This document shows, piece after piece, positions 41,970 to 51,233 of a stretch of DNA of 52,437 bases. Under the pieces are notes generated by a model that saw nothing but the letters and a program-made list of their open reading frames with translations, searched no databases and was not told the DNA's origin. This DNA is from an uncultured Gemmiger sp. (GTDB lineage Bacteria; Bacillota; Clostridia; Oscillospirales; Ruminococcaceae): contig CALWNO010000015.1 of assembly GCA_944382785.1 (NCBI GenBank), positions 1-52,437 on the forward strand. The letters run 5' to 3'. The position numbers and the translations under genes were made by a program. Position 1 is the stretch's first letter. Every line of letters begins with the position of its first letter.

Positions 41970-44285
41970 TTGCAAACAATCAGAACTTTGGTGGCCCGGC
42001 ATCGTCTGTTGCTGACCGGGTTGCTTCTGGCCGTCATCACCGCTCTGGTCCTGGCCTGGGCAGGGTATGATCTGTCCCAGCGGGTGGACGGTGAGCCTGT
42101 CTATCAGATCATCAACGATACCTACAGCCGGACGGTGGAGCTGCCGTCTGACGGCGGCCTGGTGCAGGCGTTGCCGGTGCAGGCCGGACAGGAGCTGTAC
42201 GGTATGCGCCTGAACCTGACCACCTACGACCATGCCTTTGCCACCGGGCAGCTCCACACCGAACTCATTGACGACGCCGGGCAAGTCCTGGCTCGGGGCA
42301 GCCTGGATTGCATCACCCTGAAGGACAACACTTTTGCCGCGGTGATTTTTGAGCAGCCTTATACGCCCACCGAATCCCGGATGCTCTACCTGCATGTATG
42401 GTATGACGGCACAACGGATGCCGATGCCGGCTGCCCCATCGGTTTGTGGGCCAGTGACGGTACGATCCTTCTGGCGCAGGAGGGCTATCCGGCCGATCCT
42501 ATGATCCTGCGGCGATATACCGCCCAGGACAACCTGAACGCCACGGCGGCGGTGCAGTATGTGGTGGATTACTCCGGCCATTGGTCCCGGACCCTGTCCA
42601 TGATTCTGGGCCTGTTGATTTTTGTGGCGGTCCTGCTGGGATTTGTCCTGCTGATGGGGCAAAAGGCCTTCTGGGCTGTGGTGCTGGTTTGCGGTGCCTT
42701 GCTGGGCGGCGCATTCAGTGTGGTGACGCCGCCTCTGGTAGGGCCCGACGAATATACCCACATGGCCAACAGCTACCAGGCGGCCAGTGAACTGCTGGGT
42801 CAGCCCCTGACCAACGGGGAAGAGGACGGCTGGCGTCTGCTGGTGCGCTCCTGTGATGCTCCGTATTTTACGGCCCAGAGCGGGGATATCGGCATCTTTG
42901 CCTACAAGGAATACCTCTCCCACCTGGGAGAGGCGGCACCTTCCGCTGTGACCGATACGCCCAGTGATTTCACCGTGGGCGGCAGCTTCAACCGGACTCT
43001 CTACCTGGGGCAGACGTTGGGGGTGGCCCTGGCCCGTGCTCTCGGCCGCGGCTTCCACGCCATGCTGCTGGCCGGACGCCTGGGCAACCTGGTTGTCTAC
43101 CTGGTACTGGCGGCATTGGCCGTGGCACTCATGCCCGGCCGCTGGAAGGGCCTGCTGACCTGTGTTGCCCTGCTGCCCCAGACCCTGCAGCTGGCGGCCA
43201 GCTTCTCCGCCGATGCCACCGTGCTGGGGCTGGTGTTCTGCTTTACTGCCCTCTGCTTTGCCTTGCGTCAGCGTCCCGCCCGCCGCGCCGAACTGGTGCT
43301 GTTGGCAGTCCTGGCCTTCCTCATCGGCCCGGCCAAAGCCATCTATCTGCCGGTACCCGCCCTGGTGCTCATGGTGCCGGCGGCGAATCTGGACCCCCGC
43401 CGTCATCCGTCGGCTCCCACCGTGGCCTTGTCCAAATGGCAGGTGCGCCCCGGCATTCTGGTCAAACTGCTGGCCCTGGTGCTGGCGGTGCTGGGCTGGG
43501 TCAACCTGAACCTGGGGGCGCTGCTATATGCCACCCGGGACGTGGACAACGTGGGCCTGACCCGCGCTGCTGTTGCCGTGATCATTGCCGCCGCTCTGCT
43601 GGGCTTTGTATACTGGAAAATACACAGCAAGCCCCAATGGCGGAAAGCCTTCTTCGGTGTATTGATCGCTGGCTTGTGTGTGGTGGTGCCGGTGATGTTC
43701 TGGCGGCTGACCCACATGTGGGGCGGCCTGACCCCCGAACAGCTGGTCAACAGCGTGCAGGCCAACGGCGATTCCATCTACACCTACTCTGCCGGGTATA
43801 TCTGCCGCAACCTGCCGGGCACCATCAAGCTGCTGCTGCGCTCGGTGAGCGCTGAGGGTGCCGACTGGCTGCAGGGATTGCTGGGCACGGCTCTGGGCGA
43901 ACCCATCGTCTATCCCATCCAGGCCAGCTGGCTGCTGGGGGTGGGCCTGGTGCTGACGCTGCTGGCGGTAACGCTGCCCCAGACGGAAGAACCTGCCCTG
44001 CCGGGCCGCGTGCGCGCCGGCGGTTGGGTCATTGTGGCTATTGTGGTGGGGCTAACTTTCTTTGCGGCCCTCAGCTGGACCCCCATCAACTACACCACTA
44101 TCTTCGGGGTGCAGGGACGGTACTGGCTGCCGGTGCTGCCGCTGGCCCTGGTATTGCTGGGCAGCACCCGCACCTTCTCGGTGCGCCGCAGTGTGGCCCG
44201 TCCCGCCGCCATGGTCACCCTCTGCCTGACCTCTCTGGTGCTGTTGCAGGGCGCCGGACTGTATGCCCAGTGGCAGATGACCTGA
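41970..44285 (+). CDS. DUF2142-family polytopic membrane protein with fused external domain (GT-C-like)
   Basis: 771 residues from TTG 41970, chosen because the predicted transcript starts near 41902, just before an alternative GTG at 41907, and AAAGGA lies upstream. One N-terminal helix, an external beta-rich domain (about 35-190), then about 12 helices. The DUF2142 motif is PPLVGPDEYTHMANSYQ, and blocks AGRLGNLVVYL, SADATVLGL and VQGRYWLPV match the paralogue at 18282. It probably handles lipid-linked sugars outside the membrane. Start codon choice moderately secure; substrate unknown. Confidence 0.78.
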   Translation: MQTIRTLVARHRLLLTGLLLAVITALVLAWAGYDLSQRVDGEPVYQIINDTYSRTVELPSDGGLVQALPVQAGQELYGMRLNLTTYDHAFATGQLHTELIDDAGQVLARGSLDCITLKDNTFAAVIFEQPYTPTESRMLYLHVWYDGTTDADAGCPIGLWASDGTILLAQEGYPADPMILRRYTAQDNLNATAAVQYVVDYSGHWSRTLSMILGLLIFVAVLLGFVLLMGQKAFWAVVLVCGALLGGAFSVVTPPLVGPDEYTHMANSYQAASELLGQPLTNGEEDGWRLLVRSCDAPYFTAQSGDIGIFAYKEYLSHLGEAAPSAVTDTPSDFTVGGSFNRTLYLGQTLGVALARALGRGFHAMLLAGRLGNLVVYLVLAALAVALMPGRWKGLLTCVALLPQTLQLAASFSADATVLGLVFCFTALCFALRQRPARRAELVLLAVLAFLIGPAKAIYLPVPALVLMVPAANLDPRRHPSAPTVALSKWQVRPGILVKLLALVLAVLGWVNLNLGALLYATRDVDNVGLTRAAVAVIIAAALLGFVYWKIHSKPQWRKAFFGVLIAGLCVVVPVMFWRLTHMWGGLTPEQLVNSVQANGDSIYTYSAGYICRNLPGTIKLLLRSVSAEGADWLQGLLGTALGEPIVYPIQASWLLGVGLVLTLLAVTLPQTEEPALPGRVRAGGWVIVAIVVGLTFFAALSWTPINYTTIFGVQGRYWLPVLPLALVLLGSTRTFSVRRSVARPAAMVTLCLTSLVLLQGAGLYAQWQMT

Positions 44286-44303
44286 CATCCTTCTTAAGCC
44301 GGA

Positions 44304-44332
44304 AACCGGCATCCGTTCCAAGCGGTGCCGGT
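44304..44332 (+). terminator. Weak terminator-like hairpin before the DUF1858 gene
   Basis: AACCGGCA (44304-44311) with TGCCGGTT (44325-44332), inner CCG/CGG pairing, followed by a poor T tract. Partial termination or processing only. Confidence 0.45.
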
Positions 44333-44394
44333 TCTGATATAAAACAACATCACAGATTCAGCCGGAACCCCCGGCTGCAGGAAAGGAATTTACC

Positions 44395-44601
44395 ATGACT
44401 GTCCAGAGAGATACCATCATTATCGACATCCTGAAGAACGATCCCACCCAGGGCTGTGTGCCCATCTTCCAGAACGCGGGCATGCACTGCCTGGGCTGCA
44501 TGGCCGCCCACGGCGAGACTGTGGAGCAGGCCTGTGCCGTCCATGGCCTGAACCCCGATGCACTCATCGACCAGCTCAATGAATACTTTGCCAAGCAGTA
44601 A
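44395..44601 (+). CDS. DUF1858 domain protein (redox-disulfide type)
   Basis: 68 residues, complete. The segment GMHCLGCMAAHGETVEQAC carries the CxxC pair and the further Cys typical of the small redox-disulfide family found near hybrid-cluster proteins; the N-terminal DTIIIDILKNDP is also characteristic. Electron or disulfide exchange is inferred from the family. GAAAGGAA precedes ATG. Its 3' end overlaps the probable trmK start by about 23 bp, so the two are probably translated together. Confidence 0.88.
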   Translation: MTVQRDTIIIDILKNDPTQGCVPIFQNAGMHCLGCMAAHGETVEQACAVHGLNPDALIDQLNEYFAKQ

Positions 44602-45265
44602 GGCAGTACCGCACCTGGATGCCCGTCTGGCGGCTGCGGCGGCGTTTGTCCGTCCCGGCAGCGCGGCAGCGGATATCGGGTGCGACCACGGCAAACTCAG
44701 TGCATGGCTGGCGGGCAGCGGACGCTGCCCGCTGGTTTTTGCATGTGATCTTCGCCCCGACCCTCTGGCCAAAGCCCGCCGCGCCTGCGCTCCCTATGGG
44801 GATAAGGTGCAGTTCCGGCTGGGGTCCGGGCTGGAGGTACTCCAGCCCGGGGAGGCCACCGACATCATCATTGCCGGTATGGGTGCCCAGACCATCATGG
44901 AAATTCTGGACGCCGCTCCCTGGGTGTTTGACCCGGCTTATAATCTGGTGCTGGTGCCAGCCACCAAGCACAGCCTGCTGCGCCGCTGGCTGGCAAAGCG
45001 GGGCTTCACCCTGCAGGGGGAGACCCTGGCCCATGCCGCGGGGCGGTGGTATGCCGTGATGAATGCCCGCTATACCGCCGACCCCCACGAACCGGAGGGC
45101 CTGTGGTGCCTGTGCGGACTGGTGCAGGGACAGCCTGGTGCCGAAGAATACCGCACCCAACAGTGCGGCAAGCTGAAAAAATACCGCAGGGGACTCACCG
45201 CCGGCCCGGAAGCCGAAGCGGTGGATGCCCTGATCGCAGAAGTGGAGGCAGGAAAATGGCCGTGA
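44579..45265 (+). CDS. trmK: tRNA (adenine-N1)-methyltransferase TrmK
   Basis: 228 residues, class I SAM-dependent methyltransferase modifying A22 of tRNA. Motif I AADIGCDHGKLSAWLAG and the family-specific TDIIIAGMGAQTIMEIL are clear; TKHSLLRRWLAKRGF is also conserved. The ATG at 44579 lies inside the DUF1858 gene and no strong ribosome site is seen, so the start is uncertain; TTG 44588 is possible. The 3' end overlaps the Nif3-like gene by 10 bp, the standard trmK-nif3 pairing of Firmicutes. Confidence 0.93.
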   Translation: MNTLPSSKAVPHLDARLAAAAAFVRPGSAAADIGCDHGKLSAWLAGSGRCPLVFACDLRPDPLAKARRACAPYGDKVQFRLGSGLEVLQPGEATDIIIAGMGAQTIMEILDAAPWVFDPAYNLVLVPATKHSLLRRWLAKRGFTLQGETLAHAAGRWYAVMNARYTADPHEPEGLWCLCGLVQGQPGAEEYRTQQCGKLKKYRRGLTAGPEAEAVDALIAEVEAGKWP

Positions 45266-46005
45266 CCGTACAGCAAGTTTTGCAGATCCTCAAGGAATTC
45301 GCACCCCCGGAACTGGCCTGCAGCTGGGACAATGTGGGCCTGCTGGTGGATACCGGCCGCCCGGTGGGCGCCATTGCGGTGGCGCTGGATATCACCGCCG
45401 ACGTGGTGCAGGAAGCCGCCGAAAGCGGCTGTGACCTGATTGTGTCCCATCATCCGGTCATCTTTAACCCTCTCAAGCACCTTGGTCCCAAGGATGTACC
45501 GGCGCTGCTGGTCAAAAACGGGATCTCCGCCATCTGCATGCACACCAATCTGGATGCGGCAGCGGGCGGCGTCAACGATACCCTGGCCGACATCCTGGGC
45601 ATGACCGAGACGGAATCCTTTGCCGAAGGCTGCGGCCGCATCGGCAAGGTGCAGCCCACCACTGCCGCCGACCTGGCCCGGCTGTGTGCCGACCGGCTGG
45701 GGGCGCATCCTCAGTTTGTGGAGGCCGACCAGCCTGTTACCCGTCTGGCGGAAGTCAGCGGTGGCGGCGGCAGCTACCTGCAGGAAGCCATCGACCTGGG
45801 CGCGGACTGCTTTGTTACCGGGGAAGCCGCCCACCACATTGCTCTGCTGGCCCATCAGATGGGGGTAGGGCTGGTGGTGGCCGGACACTGGGGCACCGAG
45901 CATCCGGTCACCCGGGTGCTGGCTGAACGCCTGGCCGCCGCCCTGCCGGACGAGGTGCGCATCACCCTGTCCTTGTCCGACACCGACCCGTTTACCTACC
46001 TGTAA
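45256..46005 (+). CDS. Nif3-like dinuclear metal centre protein (YqfO/DUF34 family)
   Basis: 249 residues, the short single-domain type. Metal-binding motifs: SHHPVIFN near residue 63, MHTNLD near 96, and the C-terminal HWGTE. The family forms hexamers with two metals per subunit; its role is debated (possibly linked to GTP cyclohydrolase or tRNA metabolism). Start ATG 45256 with AGGCAGGA upstream; overlaps trmK by 10 bp, supporting co-expression. Confidence 0.94.
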   Translation: MAVTVQQVLQILKEFAPPELACSWDNVGLLVDTGRPVGAIAVALDITADVVQEAAESGCDLIVSHHPVIFNPLKHLGPKDVPALLVKNGISAICMHTNLDAAAGGVNDTLADILGMTETESFAEGCGRIGKVQPTTAADLARLCADRLGAHPQFVEADQPVTRLAEVSGGGGSYLQEAIDLGADCFVTGEAAHHIALLAHQMGVGLVVAGHWGTEHPVTRVLAERLAAALPDEVRITLSLSDTDPFTYL

Positions 46006-46056
46006 TTCATCCGCCCCGGTTCACCGGGAAGGTCAATCCGAAAGAGGGGAGAATCT

Positions 46057-47814
46057 ATGGCACTGGATGCCGCCACCCTGGACCTGGTAGCTGCCGAACT
46101 GCGGGAAAAGCTGCTGGATGCCAAGATCGACAAGATTTTTGAGCCCACCCGGGACGAGGTACTCATCACCCTGCGCACCCGCACCGAGACCCACCGTCTG
46201 TTGCTGTCGGCTCGCAGTGGGTCCGCCCGGGTCTGCCTGACCCAGGAAACCTTTGAAAATCCGCTCACCCCGCCGGGGTTTTGCATGCTGCTGCGCAAAC
46301 ACCTCACCGGAGGCCGCCTCATCGAGCTGCGACGGGAACCGGGGGACCGGATCGTCTTTTTTGACTTCCGCTGCACCAACGAGATGGGAGACCTAGTGGT
46401 GAACACCCTGGCCGCCGAGCTCATGGGCCGGTATTCCAACCTGGTGCTCTTCCGGGACGGCAAGATCGTGGATGCCCTCAAGCGCGTGGATTTTGAGGAC
46501 AGCGAGATCCGACAGCTGCTGCCCGGCCTGCCCTACACTTTGCCGCCCAAGCCCAACAAGCCGGATTTCCTGGCAGTGAGCGGGGCCGCCATTGTGGAGG
46601 CTGCCTGCCGGACCGACCTGCCCGTGGCCCAGGCCCTGGGCAAGGCGGTGGGCGGCGTAGGCCCGGTGGTCTTGCGGGAAGCTGCCTGGCGTGCCTTTGA
46701 CGGGGAGACTGCTCTGGCTGCCTGTGACCTGAACGAGGAACAGCGCCGGGCCCTGTGCGCCGCGCTGGAATCCCTCAAGGCCGAACACGCTGCCGGTGGA
46801 CACCCCACCGCGGTGAGCCTGCCCCAGGCAGACGGGACTCTCAAGCCGGTGGAGTTCAGTTTTTTTGCGCCTCAGCAGTACGGAGCGAACGCCAAGCTGA
46901 CCGAGTATCCCTCCTACAGCGTTATGCTGGAGGATTATTACGCCACCAAGGACCGGGCCGAGCGCCTGCGCCAGAAGAGCCGGGAACTGTATAAGGCCGT
47001 GCACAATATGTACGAGCGTGCGGTGCGCAAGCAGGCCGCCCGCCGGGAGGAGCAGGCTCAGAGCCAGAAGGCCGATACCCTGCGCCTGTGCGGCGAACTG
47101 CTCCAGGCCAATCTGTGGGCCATCCATAAAGGGGACCGGGAGGTGACGGTGGAGAACTACTACACCGGCGAGCCCATGACCATCCGGCTGGACCCCCGTC
47201 TGGGCCCCAACGAAAACGCCCAGAAATACTTCAAGGATTACAAAAAGAAGCAGACCGCCGGTGCCATGCTCCAAAAGCTGCTGGCGGAAGGGGAGACCGA
47301 GATCGAATATCTGGCCACTGTCCTGTATGAGGTGGAGTCTGCCCCCGGGGAGCAGGCCCTCAATGAGATCCGGGCCGAGCTGAAGAGCCAGGGATATCTG
47401 AAATACTTCAAGCAGCGGGACAAGCGCCAGAAACCGGCAGATTTTCTGCGCTACCGCTCCAGCGACGGCTTTGAGATCCTGGTGGGCCGCAACAACACCC
47501 AGAATGATAAACTGACCCTGCATACCGCCCGGGGCAAGGACCTGTGGTTCCATGTACAAAAGGCCCCCGGCAGCCACACGGTGGTCATGAGCCGCGGGCA
47601 GGATATTCCCGACACCACCAGACAGGAAGCCGCCGAGCTGGCGGTACTCCATTCCAGCCAGAACGGCGGTGCCAAGGTGCCGGTGGATACCACCGAGGTG
47701 AAGAACATCTGGAAAGCCAACGGCGCCAAGCCGGGCATGGTTCTGTATGAGGTGTATACCACCGTGTATGTTACCCCGCGCCCCGGCCTGGAAGAACAGC
47801 TGCGGCAGAAGTGA
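46057..47814 (+). CDS. rqcH: Rqc2/RqcH-type NFACT protein
   Basis: 585 residues. RqcH binds 50S subunits with stalled peptidyl-tRNA and adds alanine tails that mark the chain for degradation. NFACT-N domain (start MALDAATLDLVAAELREKL, with GFCMLLRKHL), a coiled-coil middle (about 300-425) and the NFACT-R domain (KDLWFHVQKAPGSHTVV). It is often annotated as fibronectin-binding protein A. GAGGGGAGA is the ribosome site. Last gene of the DUF1858-trmK-nif3-rqcH group, with a hairpin after it. Confidence 0.95.
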   Translation: MALDAATLDLVAAELREKLLDAKIDKIFEPTRDEVLITLRTRTETHRLLLSARSGSARVCLTQETFENPLTPPGFCMLLRKHLTGGRLIELRREPGDRIVFFDFRCTNEMGDLVVNTLAAELMGRYSNLVLFRDGKIVDALKRVDFEDSEIRQLLPGLPYTLPPKPNKPDFLAVSGAAIVEAACRTDLPVAQALGKAVGGVGPVVLREAAWRAFDGETALAACDLNEEQRRALCAALESLKAEHAAGGHPTAVSLPQADGTLKPVEFSFFAPQQYGANAKLTEYPSYSVMLEDYYATKDRAERLRQKSRELYKAVHNMYERAVRKQAARREEQAQSQKADTLRLCGELLQANLWAIHKGDREVTVENYYTGEPMTIRLDPRLGPNENAQKYFKDYKKKQTAGAMLQKLLAEGETEIEYLATVLYEVESAPGEQALNEIRAELKSQGYLKYFKQRDKRQKPADFLRYRSSDGFEILVGRNNTQNDKLTLHTARGKDLWFHVQKAPGSHTVVMSRGQDIPDTTRQEAAELAVLHSSQNGGAKVPVDTTEVKNIWKANGAKPGMVLYEVYTTVYVTPRPGLEEQLRQK

Positions 47815-47849
47815 TCGGCCTCGCATACAAGTATGATACAACTGTAAAA

Positions 47850-47893
47850 AAGCGCGTTCTTTTCTCGATTTTTGTGGGAAAGGAGCGCGCTTT
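47850..47893 (+). terminator. Terminator-like hairpin after rqcH
   Basis: AAAGCGCG ... CGCGCTTT, extended by further wobble pairing to about 16 bp, with a poor T tract. Confidence 0.5.
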
Positions 47894-47894
47894 A

Positions 47895-47903
47895 TGTTAT
47901 ACT
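47895..47903 (+). promoter_or_regulatory. Extended -10 promoter of the lipoprotein block
   Basis: TGT-TATACT (47895-47903; -10 at 47898-47903), with no good -35. The leader then forms a hairpin GGCTGCC (47920-47926) / GGCAGCC (47943-47949) before the first gene. Confidence 0.6.
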
Positions 47904-47968
47904 GAGGGTAAGAAACCAAGGCTGCCCTGCGGCCCCTGGCAAGGCAGCCGGGAAAAGAGGAATGACCC

Positions 47969-49006
47969 ATGCGTGCCCGCTTTGTCTGCCTGTCCCTGAT
48001 CCTTGCCGCCGGGCTGCTGCTGTCGGCCTGTACCGGCCCCTCTCAGCCGGAATCTACCCCGGCACCGCCCACCGCCACGCCTGCACCCAGCCCCGCACCC
48101 GCCCCGGAGCCGACCCCGTCCTATGAGCCGGTGTCTCTGGATGACTGGCTGGCCAATATGCCGGAAAATGCCCCGAGCTTTTCCTATGCGCCGGGGAAAC
48201 TGAATGTGGATGAGGATGTGAACTGGCCGGAAACGGTGCAACTGAAGATTTTTTACTGGCCCGGTACTCTGGAGGAAGCTGCCCAAACCTACAATGTTCC
48301 GTGGGAGACCTTCCAGGCGATGAACCCGGATCCGGAAAAAAGTGACTTTAGTGGTGGATACTATCTTCTTTGTCTGGATGAGGCCTATGTTCTGCCTGAA
48401 ATCGAGATGGAGGATGTGACCATCGAAACGCCCTGGGTGGCCTTTACCCGTACCGAGACGGTAGATACCTATACGGTACCTGCTGCCCTGGATGAGCAGG
48501 CAGCCGCCGCCCTGGCAGCCTCGTACGATTTCCTGTATGAACACTATGGGATGCACATCGGCATTGACCCCAGCGAATACCAGGAAGAGGAAGGGTACTA
48601 TATCTCCACCGAGGGGGCTCTGTATACCCATTATAGCGATCTGGAACAGTATCTGGGGAACATCTTCTCGGCGGACTGGTGCGGAAAGACGCTCAGCGGA
48701 CCTCTGCCGACGGATGGCTCGTGGACTTTTGGAACCTATTACCAGGGCCCGGATGACTCCATCGTTTTCGGTATGAGTGACCGGGGCGGTAATATTTCCC
48801 ACTGCGGTACCGTGTATACTCAGCCGGAACTGCAGCCGGACGGCAGCCTGTTGTTCTGGCAGCTTTCCCTGAATATCGAAAGCGAGGATTTCCAGGGATG
48901 GGGCCAGGATATTGTCTATACGCCTGATACTGCCTACATAAGCCCTGTACGCCTGGTTCCTACCGAAACCGGATGGCGGGTGGACGAGCTGAGCCTGCCT
49001 GCATGA
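47969..49006 (+). CDS. Lipoprotein A1: LysM-like plus IseA-like domains
   Basis: 345 residues. Signal peptide with lipobox LLSAC (Cys21), a Pro/Ala/Thr spacer (about 24-52), a LysM-like segment (about 75-130: GTLEEAAQTYNVPWETFQAM followed by NP and a closing YLLCL), and a C-terminal region (about 165-345) with YYISTEGALYTHYSDLEQYL and FSADW, resembling the IseA family of DL-endopeptidase inhibitors. Domain calls are by eye. A wall-binding lipoprotein that modulates murein hydrolases is the best guess. Paralogue of the lipoprotein at 51234. Confidence 0.7.
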   Translation: MRARFVCLSLILAAGLLLSACTGPSQPESTPAPPTATPAPSPAPAPEPTPSYEPVSLDDWLANMPENAPSFSYAPGKLNVDEDVNWPETVQLKIFYWPGTLEEAAQTYNVPWETFQAMNPDPEKSDFSGGYYLLCLDEAYVLPEIEMEDVTIETPWVAFTRTETVDTYTVPAALDEQAAAALAASYDFLYEHYGMHIGIDPSEYQEEEGYYISTEGALYTHYSDLEQYLGNIFSADWCGKTLSGPLPTDGSWTFGTYYQGPDDSIVFGMSDRGGNISHCGTVYTQPELQPDGSLLFWQLSLNIESEDFQGWGQDIVYTPDTAYISPVRLVPTETGWRVDELSLPA

Positions 49007-49042
49007 TATCTCTTATATAAGGAATAGGAGCGTGATCCCTGT

Positions 49043-50104
49043 ATGCGCCGCAAACTGCTCTGCCTGACGGTTGCCACCGGCCTGCTGTTGTCCGCCTGCG
49101 CTGGACCGACATCTGCTTCAAATCCTTCCGCCACGGCGGAAGATGCCACTGCCGCTGGAACCTCCGCCGCACCGGCACCCACGGTCACGCCGGAACCGGG
49201 TCTGCCCTACGACGAGATCCGCACCGTCGAGGAGCTGGACGCCATTCCCTCCACCCCCGGTGAAGGTTACTTCACCATGTCCAGGAACGGTCTGTGGGGA
49301 CTCATGCGCGCCGACGGCACCGAAGTGCTGCCGTGTCAGTCCACCGCGCCGGTTTCCCGCTGCGGGGCGGAAGATCACTGGATCTGCTTCCCGGATCCAC
49401 CCATGGGCTGGGAGAAATTTGATGCTCTTTCCGCAGACCTCACCCAAGCGGGGGACGGCGCCCTTTGCCCCGGCCACGGCGGCCTGAGCGACATGTTCTT
49501 CTATGATCTGGATTCCCCGGGGCGGGATATCCACGCCCTGGACCCGAGCGCCCTGCGCTGGTACCAGGTGGGCACCCCTGGTGAGGTGCGTGAGATGGAC
49601 GATACCCTGTGGGATACCTACGGCGATCTTCTGCCGGTCTTTTCTGCCCACGAAGAAGGGGAGGAGGGCGATCCCAAGTTCCCTGGCGATCCTGTCGACG
49701 ATGAGGGAGTATTGTACTGGTATTTCTGCAAGGACGGTTCCGGGCTGTACATCACAGATGCGGTCCAGGCAGGCTGGTTCTTTGATGAAGAGTTGGCGCC
49801 GGTGCAGATCGGGGATGCCTGGACCTACATCGACCGAACCGGCCATCAGAAAACCGAAACGATTTATTCCGCCACCTGGGGTGCCCAGGGCGAGTACGAC
49901 AACCCCGGGGACCCCAATGCACCCAAGTACGCCGCCTGCCTGCAAAACGGCTATGCCGCCGTCTGCCGGGATGGAAAATGGGGGCTGCTGGATTCTACCG
50001 GCACCGAGGTCATTCCCTGCGAACACCCCGGCGTTGCCTGGGAGGGCACGACCCTGTGGGTGAAGTCGGAGGACGGCTGGCACCGGGAGGAACTTCCGGC
50101 CTGA
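49043..50104 (+). CDS. Lipoprotein B1 with WG (KWG) beta-repeats
   Basis: 353 residues. Lipobox LLSAC (Cys at residue 19), a Ser/Ala/Thr spacer, then WG-repeat units, seen as RNGLWGLMRADGTEVLPC and RDGKWGLLDSTGTEVIPC with a degenerate one between (AWTYIDRTG). The ending TTLWVKSEDGWHREELPA is nearly the same as in the next gene. WG repeats form small beta structures in envelope proteins; function unknown. AGGAG precedes the ATG in a context repeated before the paralogue at 50168. Confidence 0.75.
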   Translation: MRRKLLCLTVATGLLLSACAGPTSASNPSATAEDATAAGTSAAPAPTVTPEPGLPYDEIRTVEELDAIPSTPGEGYFTMSRNGLWGLMRADGTEVLPCQSTAPVSRCGAEDHWICFPDPPMGWEKFDALSADLTQAGDGALCPGHGGLSDMFFYDLDSPGRDIHALDPSALRWYQVGTPGEVREMDDTLWDTYGDLLPVFSAHEEGEEGDPKFPGDPVDDEGVLYWYFCKDGSGLYITDAVQAGWFFDEELAPVQIGDAWTYIDRTGHQKTETIYSATWGAQGEYDNPGDPNAPKYAACLQNGYAAVCRDGKWGLLDSTGTEVIPCEHPGVAWEGTTLWVKSEDGWHREELPA

Positions 50105-50167
50105 ACTGTTGGCAAAACCGGGTAATGCCCGAACGTTCTTCCTATTATAATAAGGAGCGTGATTTCC

Positions 50168-51199
50168 GTGCGGAACAAATTGTTTTGCCTGCTCTTGACC
50201 GCGGCCTTTTTATCCGGATGCATGGAATCCCCGGCCGCCGGACCGGATGCTTCCCCCACACCATCGCCTGACGCCCCGGCAGAAACAGGAGAAACCGCGT
50301 CCGCTTCAGCGGAACCGTCGGCGGAATTCACCCTGTCCCTCTCGGAGGAGGCATATTCCTGGGATGCCATGCAGCCGGTGGGAATCTGGGGCAACATGCT
50401 CATGCGTTCCGAACCGGGATACTACACCGTTTGCAAGGACGGCCTATGGGGGCTTATCACCGCCGATGGTCAGGTGCTGTTGGACTGTGTCAATGAAAGA
50501 CCCATTGATATCTGTGACAAAGGCGATTGGATCTGCGAAGCCCTGCAGACCTATACTACCGAAGAGCACCCCGACGCCATTGCTTTGCAGCAAGCCACCG
50601 GCAGGCCGCTTTGTTCTGCCCACGGCGTGCTCTATGGATGGTACTATTACGATGTGGATGCCAAAGAGGCCCGGAGGTACAGCGTTCTGGACGGTTCGTC
50701 CTTCAATGAGACGGTGGGAGCTGCCGATTGGTCTGCGTTCGGGGATTGGTTACCTGTTTATCCCGCCCGGATGAAGGATGAATATGACCTGGGCCCGGCG
50801 GAAGGAGGCTGGCTGTATGTCAATGCTGCCGGAGAACAGATACAGCCCCGCAATGCCGCCGGGGAGGAGCCGGATGCAGCAGGCTGGTTCTTTGAGGAAT
50901 CCCTAGCCCCTGTCTCCTTCGACGGCCAGTGGGCGTATACGGACCGTCGGGGCAATCTGGTCACCGAAGCCGTCTATGAACCTGTCTGGCACAACGGGGG
51001 AGAGGGCAATCCTCCGGAATATGCCGCCAGCTTGCAAAACGGCTATGCCGCTGTCTGCCGGGAAGGTCAATGGGGACTGCTGGATTCTGCCGGCATTGAG
51101 GTCATCCCCTGTGAATACCCCGGCGTTGCCTGGGAAGGCACCGTCCTGTGGGTAAAAACCGAAGACGGCTGGCATCGGGCGGAGGTGCCCAACACATGA
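50168..51199 (+). CDS. Lipoprotein B2 with WG (KWG) beta-repeats
   Basis: 343 residues. Start taken as GTG 50168, since AAGGAG lies 10 bases upstream and the alignment with B1 begins there; GTG 50159 would be too close to it. Lipobox FLSGC, then repeats KDGLWGLITADGQVLLDC and REGQWGLLDSAGIEVIPC with WAYTDRRGNL between. Very similar to B1 in its last quarter. Tandem duplicate; no known function. Confidence 0.75.
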   Translation: MRNKLFCLLLTAAFLSGCMESPAAGPDASPTPSPDAPAETGETASASAEPSAEFTLSLSEEAYSWDAMQPVGIWGNMLMRSEPGYYTVCKDGLWGLITADGQVLLDCVNERPIDICDKGDWICEALQTYTTEEHPDAIALQQATGRPLCSAHGVLYGWYYYDVDAKEARRYSVLDGSSFNETVGAADWSAFGDWLPVYPARMKDEYDLGPAEGGWLYVNAAGEQIQPRNAAGEEPDAAGWFFEESLAPVSFDGQWAYTDRRGNLVTEAVYEPVWHNGGEGNPPEYAASLQNGYAAVCREGQWGLLDSAGIEVIPCEYPGVAWEGTVLWVKTEDGWHRAEVPNT

Positions 51200-51233
51200 C
51201 CCGGTAATGCCGGAAAGGTATGAGGAGAAAATC

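Noticed and set aside
40392-43406. Another open frame of about 1000 codons on the minus strand opposite dnaJ and the DUF2142 gene
   Set aside because: Gln/His/Gly-rich shadow composition, and crosses a terminator and promoter of the plus strand.
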